A model generated the notes under the pieces. It ran no database searches. It was not told where the DNA came from and saw only the letters and a list, made by a program, of their open reading frames with translations. From an uncultured Pelagibacteraceae bacterium (GTDB lineage: Bacteria > Pseudomonadota > Alphaproteobacteria > Pelagibacterales > Pelagibacteraceae): a stretch of 64,000 nucleotides of DNA. Below, piece after piece: positions 15,897-23,743 of the stretch. The stretch covers positions 1 to 64,000 of the forward strand of contig CACCFT010000004.1 of assembly GCA_902545405.1 (NCBI GenBank). The letters are read 5' to 3'. How positions within the stretch are numbered: position 1 is the first letter of the stretch; each line of letters opens with the position of its first letter. The position numbers and the translations under genes were made by a program.

Positions 15897-16821
15897 TATT
15901 TTCCTTTACCAATGTCACAAAAATCTTTTCAAGATTATTTTGCTCTGTTTTTAAATCTCTCATCCTCAAACCTGCATTTTTTAAATCTTGAAGCATCTTT
16001 GTGATGCCTGTTCTTTCAGCATGTAAGTTATAGTTGTAAATTAATGAATAATTATCATTAGATATTGATAGATTATATTCATTAAGTTCTGCTGGAATTT
16101 TTTTGACTTTATCTTGTAATTCAATAGTTAATTTTTTATGACCCATCTTTTTTAATAAATCTATTTTATTATCAACAACAATGATTTCTCCTTGGTTAAT
16201 TACAGCAACTCGGTCTGCGATTGCCTCTGCTTCTTCAATATAGTGTGTTGTTAATATTATAGTTACTCCTGTTTTCCTTAATCCCTCTACAACTTTCCAC
16301 ATATCTTTTCTCAATTCCACATCAACGCCTGCTGTTGGTTCATCAAGAAATAATATCGAAGGTTCATGTGATAATGCTTTTGCTATCATTACACGTCTTT
16401 TCATTCCTCCTGAAAGCTGATTTAACCTTAAATCTTTTTTATCCCATAAACTAAAATCTTTTAGAACTTTTTCTATATGTTGGGGGTTTGGCTTTTTTCC
16501 ATATAAGCCTCTTGAATATGAAACATTGTTAAACACTGTTTCAAATTGTTCTAGTGAAATTTCTTGGGGGACCAGTCCTATTCTTGATCTTGTTTCTCTA
16601 TAATCTTTTATAATATCAAAACCATCTACTGTAATTACTCCAGAAGTTGGTTTAACTATACCACATACAATACTTATCAGTGTAGTTTTGCCAGCTCCAT
16701 TTGGTCCAAGCATAGCAATAATTTCACCTTGCTTTATATTTAAATTAACAGTTTTTAAAGCGTTAAATCCATTGTCGTATACCTTTGAAAGGCCATCAAT
16801 TGTTATTAAATCTTTAGTCAT
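15886..16821 (-). CDS. ABC exporter ATP-binding protein
   Basis: ATPase of 311 aa (YadG-like, CcmA/NodI group). Walker A GPNGAGKTT (about 39-47), Q-loop VPQEISL, signature LSGGMKRRV (about 137-145) and Walker B ILFLDEPTAGVD are intact, with the switch His in TTHYIEEAE. The C-terminal 80 residues form the regulatory extension usual for ABC-2 ATPases. First gene of the minus-strand run that continues through the small membrane proteins and TauE to thiV. Confidence 0.92.
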   Translation of the reverse strand: MTKDLITIDGLSKVYDNGFNALKTVNLNIKQGEIIAMLGPNGAGKTTLISIVCGIVKPTSGVITVDGFDIIKDYRETRSRIGLVPQEISLEQFETVFNNVSYSRGLYGKKPNPQHIEKVLKDFSLWDKKDLRLNQLSGGMKRRVMIAKALSHEPSILFLDEPTAGVDVELRKDMWKVVEGLRKTGVTIILTTHYIEEAEAIADRVAVINQGEIIVVDNKIDLLKKMGHKKLTIELQDKVKKIPAELNEYNLSISNDNYSLIYNYNLHAERTGITKMLQDLKNAGLRMRDLKTEQNNLEKIFVTLVKENNED

Positions 16822-16854
16822 TATCTGAGGTCTTAATTTGATATAGAGATGTTT

Positions 16855-17298
16855 TTAGTGACAAGCAATATTATATTTTTTTAATCTCCAATAATTGTAT
16901 GGCCATGGAGTTAAAAATCCAACTAAAAGCATTATTGGTACCACCCACCAATTTAAAATAGCTCCACCTGTTAAAATTACATCTGTGAGGTTCATGGCTA
17001 TTTCCATACTGACCATTGATATGAAGCTCATACCAAGCGCAGTCTTTAATGCTTTGGAAAAATCAAGTTTTTGTCTTATTAAAATTATAGTTTCTAAAAT
17101 AATACTTGTAATCAAACCATTTATAATTGCTAAAGTCATGATGGCTAAAACAGGCCAGGGAATTCCTGTTATCTGAAAATACAATATGGTTCCAAAGTCA
17201 CCAATTGCACAGCCTAGTAAACACCAAGCAGTATTTTTTGCGCTTCTTTTCCAAGTATGTTTGCATGACCAATTAAAATTAACTGCTTCTGAACTCAT
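16855..17298 (-). CDS. DUF4396 membrane protein
   Basis: Four-span membrane protein of 147 aa. The N-terminal cytosolic part WSCKHTWKRSAKNTAWCLLGCAIGDFG and the segment SMVSMEIAMNLTDVIL match the DUF4396 family, in which Met- and His-rich spans are common and metal handling is suspected but not shown. Met residues cluster in MSFISMVSMEIAMN (four in 14 residues). It overlaps the cytochrome c gene by 4 bp (ATGA), so it belongs to this redox operon. Confidence 0.75.
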   Translation of the reverse strand: MSSEAVNFNWSCKHTWKRSAKNTAWCLLGCAIGDFGTILYFQITGIPWPVLAIMTLAIINGLITSIILETIILIRQKLDFSKALKTALGMSFISMVSMEIAMNLTDVILTGGAILNWWVVPIMLLVGFLTPWPYNYWRLKKYNIACH

Positions 17299-17723
17299 TG
17301 TTTGCTCATTTCTAAATGATATTCATAAATATCATCTTTCCAATAAGATTTAATGTACGAAAGAATGTTATCAATACCTTCATCACTTATTTTATCACCA
17401 AAACCCATCATCTTGCCTTCATAATTTTTTATCAATTTAGCAAATCCATACTTTATCATTCTATGTAGTAACTCATCTGTATGATGCCAAGTATGACCTG
17501 TTCCATTTAAAGGCGGTGCTTTTCTATGCCCATCCTCATCTAAACCTTGCCAATTTGTAGCTCCAGCTAAATTTGCTTGGTGACAAGAAACACAATATTG
17601 ATTGTATAATATCTTGCCATTTTTAATTGCTTCTAATGAATCTCTAGTTATGGGGTAGTGCGAATGAGAGAAAGCAGTATCTGCATAAAATAAAACAATA
17701 AAAATAAAAAAATACTTTTTCAT
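17295..17723 (-). CDS. Periplasmic class I cytochrome c
   Basis: Signal peptide MKKYFFIFIVLFYADTAFS (about 1-19), then a single heme site CVSCH (Cys44, Cys47, His48) and a probable axial Met in GKMMGFGD (about 105). Length 142 aa. The insert APPLNGTGHTWHHTDELLHRMIKYG is common in small diheme-relative cytochromes that shuttle electrons in the periplasm. It shares one base with the upstream cytochrome c' stop. The redox partner is not known; cytochrome b561 next door is a candidate. Confidence 0.9.
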   Translation of the reverse strand: MKKYFFIFIVLFYADTAFSHSHYPITRDSLEAIKNGKILYNQYCVSCHQANLAGATNWQGLDEDGHRKAPPLNGTGHTWHHTDELLHRMIKYGFAKLIKNYEGKMMGFGDKISDEGIDNILSYIKSYWKDDIYEYHLEMSKQ

Positions 17724-18187
17724 TAGTGTGGAGCCCTATATCTGCTATGACAAGCTTTGCAGCTCGACCACATATATTGTTTCAAAGCTGCTCTAAAATC
17801 ATCTTGGTCTTCGATAATTGAAGCTAGCTTTATCATTTGATCAGAAGATTTTTTCATTAGAGCATTAAATTCATCTTTTTCTTCCCAAATAATTGGTAAA
17901 GCCTCTGTTCCGTGTCCCTCTTTTGTATTTTCTGGAAATAAATTTAGTAATTCTAAATAATTATCACTCATTCTAATCATCAGTTTTTTTGAGTCCTCAA
18001 TTTCAACTTCGTTAAGTAAAATACTAATTCTTTTTGCTAGTTTATAATTTTGACTGAATAAAGATTTTCTTTTCTTTATAATGTCTTTTGCGCTTTCTTC
18101 TGATAAAACATTAGAGTTAAATGAAAAAGAAAGTGCTACAATAAACATTATTTTGAAAATATTATTTATTTTTATAAAATAGCTCAT
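17723..18187 (-). CDS. Cytochrome c' (class II) family protein
   Basis: The track ORF starts at 18244, but MSYFIKINNIFKIMFIVALSFSF at 18187 is a proper signal peptide, so I use it (154 aa). The mature part is a four-helix-like sequence and the single heme motif CKACH (Cys143, Cys146, His147) lies at the C-terminus, followed by SRYRAPH, as in class II cytochromes. The chosen start codon shares bases with the start codon of the divergent cytochrome b561 gene. Confidence 0.85.
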   Translation of the reverse strand: MSYFIKINNIFKIMFIVALSFSFNSNVLSEESAKDIIKKRKSLFSQNYKLAKRISILLNEVEIEDSKKLMIRMSDNYLELLNLFPENTKEGHGTEALPIIWEEKDEFNALMKKSSDQMIKLASIIEDQDDFRAALKQYMWSSCKACHSRYRAPH

Positions 18188-18713
18188 GACGAATAGTATA
18201 GCATTACAATATAGTTGGTTAGCTAAATTTTTCCATTGGTTCACTTTGCTCCTTTTAATTGCTCAGATACCAATGGGGTTTATTTTAGTCAGATTGGATT
18301 TTTCGGATTTAAGAATAACTATAGAAAATGTGCACGTAATTGTTGGGATATCTATATTTTATATAACTTTATTTAGGTTAATTTATAAATTTTTTAGCAA
18401 GTCCCCAAAACTAATGCCTGAGGCATTCTTTGGACAAAACTTGATTGCGAAATTGAATCATTTCGCTCTTTATGTCGCACTTTTAACAATAACAACATCA
18501 GGAATTTTAAAAAAGCTATTTAATGGTGAAAAACTAAATTTTTTTATTTTTAAATTAAGGATTGAAGATAACTTTGATTTAGCAGATCAATTTTACAATG
18601 TTCACGTTATATCAAATTATACATTAATAGTTTTAATCTCATTGCATATTTCAGCAGTTTTGTTTCATCAAATATTTTTGAAAGAAAACATCTTGAAAAG
18701 AATGACCAGATAA
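18186..18713 (+). CDS. Cytochrome b561 family membrane protein
   Basis: Four-span di-heme membrane protein of 175 aa. Heme-ligating His residues are visible in AKFFHWFTLLL (span 1), ENVHVIVGI (span 2), LNHFALYVA (span 3) and LISLHISAVLFHQ (span 4). It transfers electrons between the quinone pool and a periplasmic cytochrome. It is divergent from cytochrome c' with no spacer and followed 13 bp later by the thioredoxin-like gene. Confidence 0.88.
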   Translation: MTNSIALQYSWLAKFFHWFTLLLLIAQIPMGFILVRLDFSDLRITIENVHVIVGISIFYITLFRLIYKFFSKSPKLMPEAFFGQNLIAKLNHFALYVALLTITTSGILKKLFNGEKLNFFIFKLRIEDNFDLADQFYNVHVISNYTLIVLISLHISAVLFHQIFLKENILKRMTR

Positions 18714-18726
18714 TTAAATAGAACCT

Positions 18727-19101
18727 ATGAAAAAATATTTTGTCTTTCTTATTTTATTCTTGATACCAAATATCTCATTTGGTTTTGAAAAAACTACAAA
18801 TTTTGATCTGAAAAAATTATTAGAAATTCAAAAATCTGGTAAAACAATTGTTATTAATTCTTGGAACGAATATTGTTCAACATGTGCAGCACAAACAAAA
18901 GTTTTCGATCAAGCAATGAAAGACTTTAAGGATGTTGAGTTTTTATTCTATGAGCAAACAGAACATGAAGATATTGCTAAAGCTTTAGGTGTAAATTATT
19001 GGACTACAATAGTAGTTTTTAAAGGTGAAAGTGAAGTAGCAAGAGAAATTGGTTTGACTGATAAAGACCAAATATATAATTTAATAAGCAAAGGGATATA
19101 A
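18727..19101 (+). CDS. Periplasmic thioredoxin-like protein
   Basis: Signal peptide MKKYFVFLILFLIPNISFG (about 1-19), then a thioredoxin fold with active site YCSTCAAQT (Cys50, Cys53), the cis-Pro region replaced by WTTIVVFKGE (no Pro seen before the strand, which is unusual), and EIGLTDKDQI at the end. Length 124 aa. The context of periplasmic cytochromes suggests a role in keeping heme-site or metal-site cysteines reduced; this is inference. Confidence 0.8.
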   Translation: MKKYFVFLILFLIPNISFGFEKTTNFDLKKLLEIQKSGKTIVINSWNEYCSTCAAQTKVFDQAMKDFKDVEFLFYEQTEHEDIAKALGVNYWTTIVVFKGESEVAREIGLTDKDQIYNLISKGI

Positions 19102-19257
19102 TTCCTTTTTACCTCCCCTTTCGAGGAGGTGAATTCAACAAAAAAGAGAGAAATAAATGAATGTTAAATTCAGGAATAATTTTTTAAATTATGACTGCTA
19201 TATAGAATTAATTTTTTTTTTGTCAATTTATAAAAAAAGCAAGAAAAATTAGGGATT

Positions 19258-20376
19258 TTAATTAAGCAATGCTTTTTGAGCTGGCAAATAATCATGACCA
19301 AATACATCAGCTACAGCTTTATGAGTAACACCTCCTTTAAATATATTTAATCCTGCTTGAAAATTTTGATCATCATTTAAAGCTTTTAAGTACCCATCTT
19401 TTGCTAATTTAGATAAAAAAGGAAGTGTTGCTTTATTCAATGCAATTGTTGATGTTCTTGGAACGCCACCGGGCATATTTGCAACGCAATAATGAATTAT
19501 ATCATCTATTATAAAAGTTGGTTCTGCAAAAGTAGTCGGTTTACTAGTTTCAACACATCCTCCTTGATCAATTGCAACATCTACAATTACTGATCCTCTT
19601 TTCATTTTTTTTAACATATTCTTTGTAACTAATTTTGGCGCCTCAGCACCTGGTATCAAAACTCCACCTACTAACAAGTCACATTCAGAAATTAATTTTT
19701 CTAAATCAGTTTTATCACTCAAGTTGGGAATTATTTTGTCTCCAAATATTTGGGAAAGTTCGTTTAATCTTTTTTCAGATTTATCTACAATATTAACTTT
19801 GGCTTTCATGCCAGTTGCAATTATAGCAGCATTTTCTCCTACTACTCCACCTCCAAGTATAACTACATTTCCAGGATCAACACCAGGAGCTCCTCCTAAC
19901 AAAAGACCACGACCTTTTTGATTTTTTTCTAAACAATGTGCACCTGCTTGAACTGACATTCTTCCGGCTACTGCACTCATTGGTGCTAACAAAGGAAGTC
20001 TTCCATTATTATCTGTAACTGTTTCATAAGCGATACATATTGATTTGCTGTCTATTAAACCTTGCGTCAGTTTCTTAGCTGCAGCAAGATGAAGATACGT
20101 AAAGACAACTTGATTTTCTCTTATCATTTTTACTTCGCTAGATTGTGGCTCTTTAACTTTAACAATGATGTCAGAGTCATTAAATATATCTTCAGCTGTA
20201 TTAACTATTTTTGCTCCACTTGATACGTAATGATCGTTTTCAAATCCTGCTTCAAAACCTCCATTGTTTTCAATTAAAACTTCGTGGCCATTAGAAGTTA
20301 ATGTCTTTACACTTTCGGGAGTGAGTCCAATTCTATTTTCCTGAGGCTTTATTTCTTTTGGAACCCCTATTTTCAT
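19258..20376 (-). CDS. ald: Alanine dehydrogenase
   Basis: NAD-dependent enzyme interconverting alanine and pyruvate plus ammonia. N-terminal MKIGVPKEIKPQENRIGLTP and the Rossmann segment VVILGGGVVGENAAIIATGM are diagnostic, as are YLHLAAA and GGVPRTSTIALN. The track start at 20385 (MNSMKIG) is three codons longer; MKIGVPKE at 20376 is the standard family start. It follows the aminotransferase gene closely. In taurine catabolism Ald regenerates pyruvate from the alanine made by taurine:pyruvate aminotransferase, which fits the divergent tauABC. Confidence 0.93.
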   Translation of the reverse strand: MKIGVPKEIKPQENRIGLTPESVKTLTSNGHEVLIENNGGFEAGFENDHYVSSGAKIVNTAEDIFNDSDIIVKVKEPQSSEVKMIRENQVVFTYLHLAAAKKLTQGLIDSKSICIAYETVTDNNGRLPLLAPMSAVAGRMSVQAGAHCLEKNQKGRGLLLGGAPGVDPGNVVILGGGVVGENAAIIATGMKAKVNIVDKSEKRLNELSQIFGDKIIPNLSDKTDLEKLISECDLLVGGVLIPGAEAPKLVTKNMLKKMKRGSVIVDVAIDQGGCVETSKPTTFAEPTFIIDDIIHYCVANMPGGVPRTSTIALNKATLPFLSKLAKDGYLKALNDDQNFQAGLNIFKGGVTHKAVADVFGHDYLPAQKALLN

Positions 20377-20385
20377 AGAATTCAA

Positions 20386-21729
20386 TTAATTTTTTTTGCT
20401 TTTTGAATAGTTGGTTATACCAGTTCTTAGTTTTTCGATTATTTCATCAATATGTTTTTTTTCACAGATAAACATTGGAGCAATAATTAAACAATCTCCA
20501 GTCGCTTTAAAGTTAACTCCTGCATCATAACAGTGTTTGAAACATGTAAACCCTGCTGCGCCAGGTTTTTTATGCATTTTAATATCAATACCACCCATCA
20601 TTCCATATCCTCTAATGTTATCAACGACATCAATATCTTTTAAAGACATTAAACCTTCTTGGAAATATGGAGATAAATTTTTTGCTCTATTAAAGATATC
20701 ATCTTTTTCAAAAATATCTTGAACCGCTAAGCCTGCAGCTACAGACACTGGAATTCCTGAGTAAGTATAACCATGAAACAGTTCAATTGTTCCTTTTGGA
20801 GATCCGTCCATAACCGTATCGTAAATTTCTTCTTTACACGCTACTGCACCTAAGGGACTTATTCCATTTGTTGTAGCTTTAGCCATTGTTATAATATCAG
20901 GTGTAACTCCGTATTCTTGAGATGCAAAAGGCGAACCTGTTCTTCCCCAACCTGTAATAACTTCGTCAAAAACTAATAAAATACCATGCTTATCGCAAAT
21001 TTCTCTTAGTCTTTGTAAATATCCTTTTGGTGGAACTAAAGTTCCTGTTGATCCAGCAATTGGTTCAACAATGCAAGCTGCAATATTTTCTGAACCAAAA
21101 TTTGTACAAATTCTCTCAAGATCTTCTGCCATCTCTGCGCCAGTTTCAGGTTGACCTGAAACAAATTTATGTTCTGGTAAATGTGTATGTCTCATGTGAA
21201 GAACACCTGGCATCAAAACATTGGCAAATGTTTTCACGTTGTTAATCATTCCGCCAACAGAAGTAGCTCCGATATTCATTCCATGATAGCCTCTTTCTCT
21301 TCCAACAAACCTAAATCTATGTCCTTCACCTCTTGCTTTATGATATGCAACTGCAATTTTAATTGCAGTCTCAACAGCAGTTGATCCACATATTGTATAA
21401 AAAATTCTATTTAAATTTCCTGGTGTATGTTTTGAAATTTTTGTTGCAAGTTCAAATGAACCTCCAAAACCTTGTTGAAATGGTTGAGCATAGTCTAGTT
21501 TTTTTAATTGATTTGTAATTGCATTAATAATTTCTTCTCTTCCATGACCTAAAGGATTACAAAATAATCCCGAGCTTGCATCTATCTGAGTTTGACCTTG
21601 ATGATTTTTTAAATAAACACCTTTTGCTTCTACAATTAATCTTGGAGACTCTTTAAAATCTCTATTAGATGTAAATGGCATCCAATGTTCATTCAAAGAA
21701 TTTGGTATTTGAGGTTTTTCTGAACTCAT
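20386..21729 (-). CDS. Omega-amino acid:pyruvate aminotransferase (taurine:pyruvate type, Tpa candidate)
   Basis: Class III PLP aminotransferase of 447 aa. Motifs: GSTAVETAIKIAVAYH (PLP phosphate region), YHGMNIGATSVGG, VFDEVITGWGRTG with the PLP Asp, and the lysine in ITMAKATTNG (about 287). LNEHWMPFTSNRDFKESPR is typical of omega-amino acid:pyruvate aminotransferases. With ald downstream and tauABC divergent, taurine plus pyruvate to sulfoacetaldehyde plus alanine is the most likely reaction; beta-alanine is an alternative substrate. Confidence 0.8.
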   Translation of the reverse strand: MSSEKPQIPNSLNEHWMPFTSNRDFKESPRLIVEAKGVYLKNHQGQTQIDASSGLFCNPLGHGREEIINAITNQLKKLDYAQPFQQGFGGSFELATKISKHTPGNLNRIFYTICGSTAVETAIKIAVAYHKARGEGHRFRFVGRERGYHGMNIGATSVGGMINNVKTFANVLMPGVLHMRHTHLPEHKFVSGQPETGAEMAEDLERICTNFGSENIAACIVEPIAGSTGTLVPPKGYLQRLREICDKHGILLVFDEVITGWGRTGSPFASQEYGVTPDIITMAKATTNGISPLGAVACKEEIYDTVMDGSPKGTIELFHGYTYSGIPVSVAAGLAVQDIFEKDDIFNRAKNLSPYFQEGLMSLKDIDVVDNIRGYGMMGGIDIKMHKKPGAAGFTCFKHCYDAGVNFKATGDCLIIAPMFICEKKHIDEIIEKLRTGITNYSKSKKN

Positions 21730-21919
21730 AATTATGACCGATTCATAGACTAATTATATAAATTAACCAGTAAATTTTAGTCATACTTGCTATGTTAAAT
21801 GACCGCAACTATAGGTTGTAACTTGTGACTTTTGTAGCCTGTGTAATTTATTCATCATTTACTTAAAAGAAAATTTAAACTTAAATATCGATAATTAAAT
21901 TTAATTAACAGGAGATGAA

Positions 21920-22861
21920 ATGAAAAAAATAGTTAGTTTCATTTTAGGAAGTTTATTTGCTCTAAACTTAACAATCACAGCAGCAAACTCTGCTGCGAAC
22001 GAAGTTAGAGTTGCATACTTTCTAGATTGGCCAAGTCCAAATTTAGAGGACATGATGAAAAAAAATTACGCAAAAGCTTTGGGTGTTCCAGTTAAATGGA
22101 CTAGCTTCAATACTGGTGTAGAAATGACAGAAGCCATGTTAGCAGGAGATATTGATATTTCTTACTCACAAGGTTTAGCACCATTTATTAATGCTGTAAA
22201 AAAGAATGCGCCTATAAAACTAATTGATGTTGCAATGGAATACGGAATGGGTAACACAACTTGTGTAGTATCAAATGCGTCAGGAATTACAAAAGCAAAC
22301 GCTTCTGAATTAGAAGGTAAAAAAGTTGCAGTGCCTTTAGGTACTATGGCTGATTATGTATTTGCTAAAAGTATGGAAATTGTTGGTGTTGATGCAAGTA
22401 AAGTAAATGTTATTGATATGGTCCCAGAAGATGGAACTGCGGCTTTATTAAGCGGTGATGTTACAATGGCATGTATATTTGGTGGTGGTTCAGTGCAATC
22501 AGCTACAGAAGTTGGTTCTAGATTAATTTCACAAGAAGAGGCTGAAGCTGCAGGTATTCTAGGTATAGATATTACTTCTGTAACTAATAAGTTTATGAAA
22601 GAAAATCCAGGTATGGTAAGGACTTTCGTTGAAGTTACTCATGAAGCTAATACAAGATATAATTCTGGTAAGAGTGACTTGAATTCTATGTCTAAAGCAT
22701 CTGGAATGGAAATGTCAAAAATGAAAAAAACTTTAGATGGTTTTAAATTCTTAAATGCAGAAGAGACGAAGCAATCTATGGAAAATGGTAATCTAAGTGG
22801 TTTCCTAGATGGAATGGGAACTCCAAAAGGAAACGTAGATACAAGTTTCTTACCTTTGTAA
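21920..22861 (+). CDS. tauA: Taurine-type ABC transporter substrate-binding protein
   Basis: Periplasmic binding protein of 313 aa with signal peptide MKKIVSFILGSLFALNLTITAANSA. RVAYFLDWPSPN, VKWTSFNTGVEMTEAMLAGDIDI and LEGKKVAVPLGT are the recurrent segments of the nitrate/sulfonate/taurine SBP family. An excellent SD (ACAGGAGATGAA) precedes the ATG. A strong hairpin separates it from tauB, so the SBP is probably made in excess. Taurine is chosen because of the divergent aminotransferase and ald genes. Confidence 0.8.
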   Translation: MKKIVSFILGSLFALNLTITAANSAANEVRVAYFLDWPSPNLEDMMKKNYAKALGVPVKWTSFNTGVEMTEAMLAGDIDISYSQGLAPFINAVKKNAPIKLIDVAMEYGMGNTTCVVSNASGITKANASELEGKKVAVPLGTMADYVFAKSMEIVGVDASKVNVIDMVPEDGTAALLSGDVTMACIFGGGSVQSATEVGSRLISQEEAEAAGILGIDITSVTNKFMKENPGMVRTFVEVTHEANTRYNSGKSDLNSMSKASGMEMSKMKKTLDGFKFLNAEETKQSMENGNLSGFLDGMGTPKGNVDTSFLPL

Positions 22862-22883
22862 TTTTAAAGGTTTAAAACTTTTT

Positions 22884-22920
22884 AATAGGCACTAATTTTT
22901 AAATTAGTGCCTATTTTTTT
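22884..22920 (+). terminator. Strong hairpin between tauA and tauB
   Basis: AATAGGCACTAATTT (22884-22898) pairs perfectly with AAATTAGTGCCTATT (22901-22915), 15 pairs, followed by a run of T. It has full intrinsic-terminator form and lies 22 bp after the tauA stop, so only read-through reaches tauB and tauC; it can also protect the tauA mRNA end. Confidence 0.88.
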
Positions 22921-22945
22921 TAAAAATTACTAATATAAAAGCGCT

Positions 22946-23743
22946 ATGAGTGATCTTGTTTCTCAAAATTTAAATATGATTTTTAAAACTCCAAAAGGAG
23001 AAACAGTTCATGCATTAAAAGACGTCAGCTTCACCTTAAAAAAAGGTGAATTACTTACAGTTCTTGGTCCGTCTGGTTGTGGAAAAACAACTTTACTTAA
23101 TATTACTGCTGGATTTTTAAGACCAACTTCAGGAAAAATTACCTTAAATAATAATGAAATAGACGGACCTGGTGTTGAAAGAGGAATGGTTTTTCAACAA
23201 GGTGCATTGTTTGAGTGGTTAACTGTTGCTGAAAATGTGAACTTTGGTCTTAGGATGAAAAAAGAAGATCCTGAGATTACAGCAAAAAGAGTTGAGGAAT
23301 GGTTAGATATAGTTGGACTGAAAGGTTTTGGTAATACACCAACATATCAGTTATCTGGCGGTATGCAGCAAAGAGTTGCTCTAGCAAGATGTTTAATAAA
23401 TGATCCTGATCTTATTCTAATGGATGAACCATTAGGTGCATTAGATGCATTAACTAGAGAGAAAATGCAGTCATTAGTTTTAAAAATTTGGAAAGAGACA
23501 GGAAAAACAATTATCTTAATTACTCACTCTGTAGAAGAAGCTCTTTTACTTGGTGAAAGGTTATACGTAATGGCACCAAGACCGGGTCGTATACATAAAG
23601 AGTATAATCTTCCTTTTGCAGAAATGGGACTTACTCAAGATTTGAGAGAAATTAAAAAAAATAAAGAATTTTCATCTACAAGAGAAGAAATTTTATCCAT
23701 GATTTGGAATATGGAGGAAGAAATAATGGGGAAAGAAAATTAA
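22946..23743 (+). CDS. tauB: Taurine-type ABC transporter ATPase
   Basis: Cytosolic ATPase of 265 aa. Walker A GPSGCGKTT (about 39-47), Q-loop FQQGALFEW, signature LSGGMQQRVA and Walker B LILMDEPLGALD are complete, with the switch His in ITHSVEEAL. The MAPRPGRI segment near the C-terminus is usual for nitrate/sulfonate/taurine ATPases. It begins 30 bp after the terminator hairpin and its stop shares a base with the tauC start. Confidence 0.9.
   Translation: MSDLVSQNLNMIFKTPKGETVHALKDVSFTLKKGELLTVLGPSGCGKTTLLNITAGFLRPTSGKITLNNNEIDGPGVERGMVFQQGALFEWLTVAENVNFGLRMKKEDPEITAKRVEEWLDIVGLKGFGNTPTYQLSGGMQQRVALARCLINDPDLILMDEPLGALDALTREKMQSLVLKIWKETGKTIILITHSVEEALLLGERLYVMAPRPGRIHKEYNLPFAEMGLTQDLREIKKNKEFSSTREEILSMIWNMEEEIMGKEN

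Noticed and set aside
19111-19130. Hairpin ACCTCC/GGAGGT after the thioredoxin-like gene
   Set aside because: Six pairs with no U tract on either strand after the stem; could be a terminator fragment but not called.
19157-19252. 31-codon ORF (MNVKFRNN...) between the thioredoxin-like gene and ald
   Set aside because: Weak SD, AT-driven composition, no recognisable domain, and near a possible hairpin; not enough support.
21734-21805. Repeat ATGACCG between the aminotransferase and tauA
   Set aside because: Seven-base repeat 65 bp apart; likely chance in an AT-rich 190 bp spacer, though a regulator site for the taurine genes cannot be excluded.
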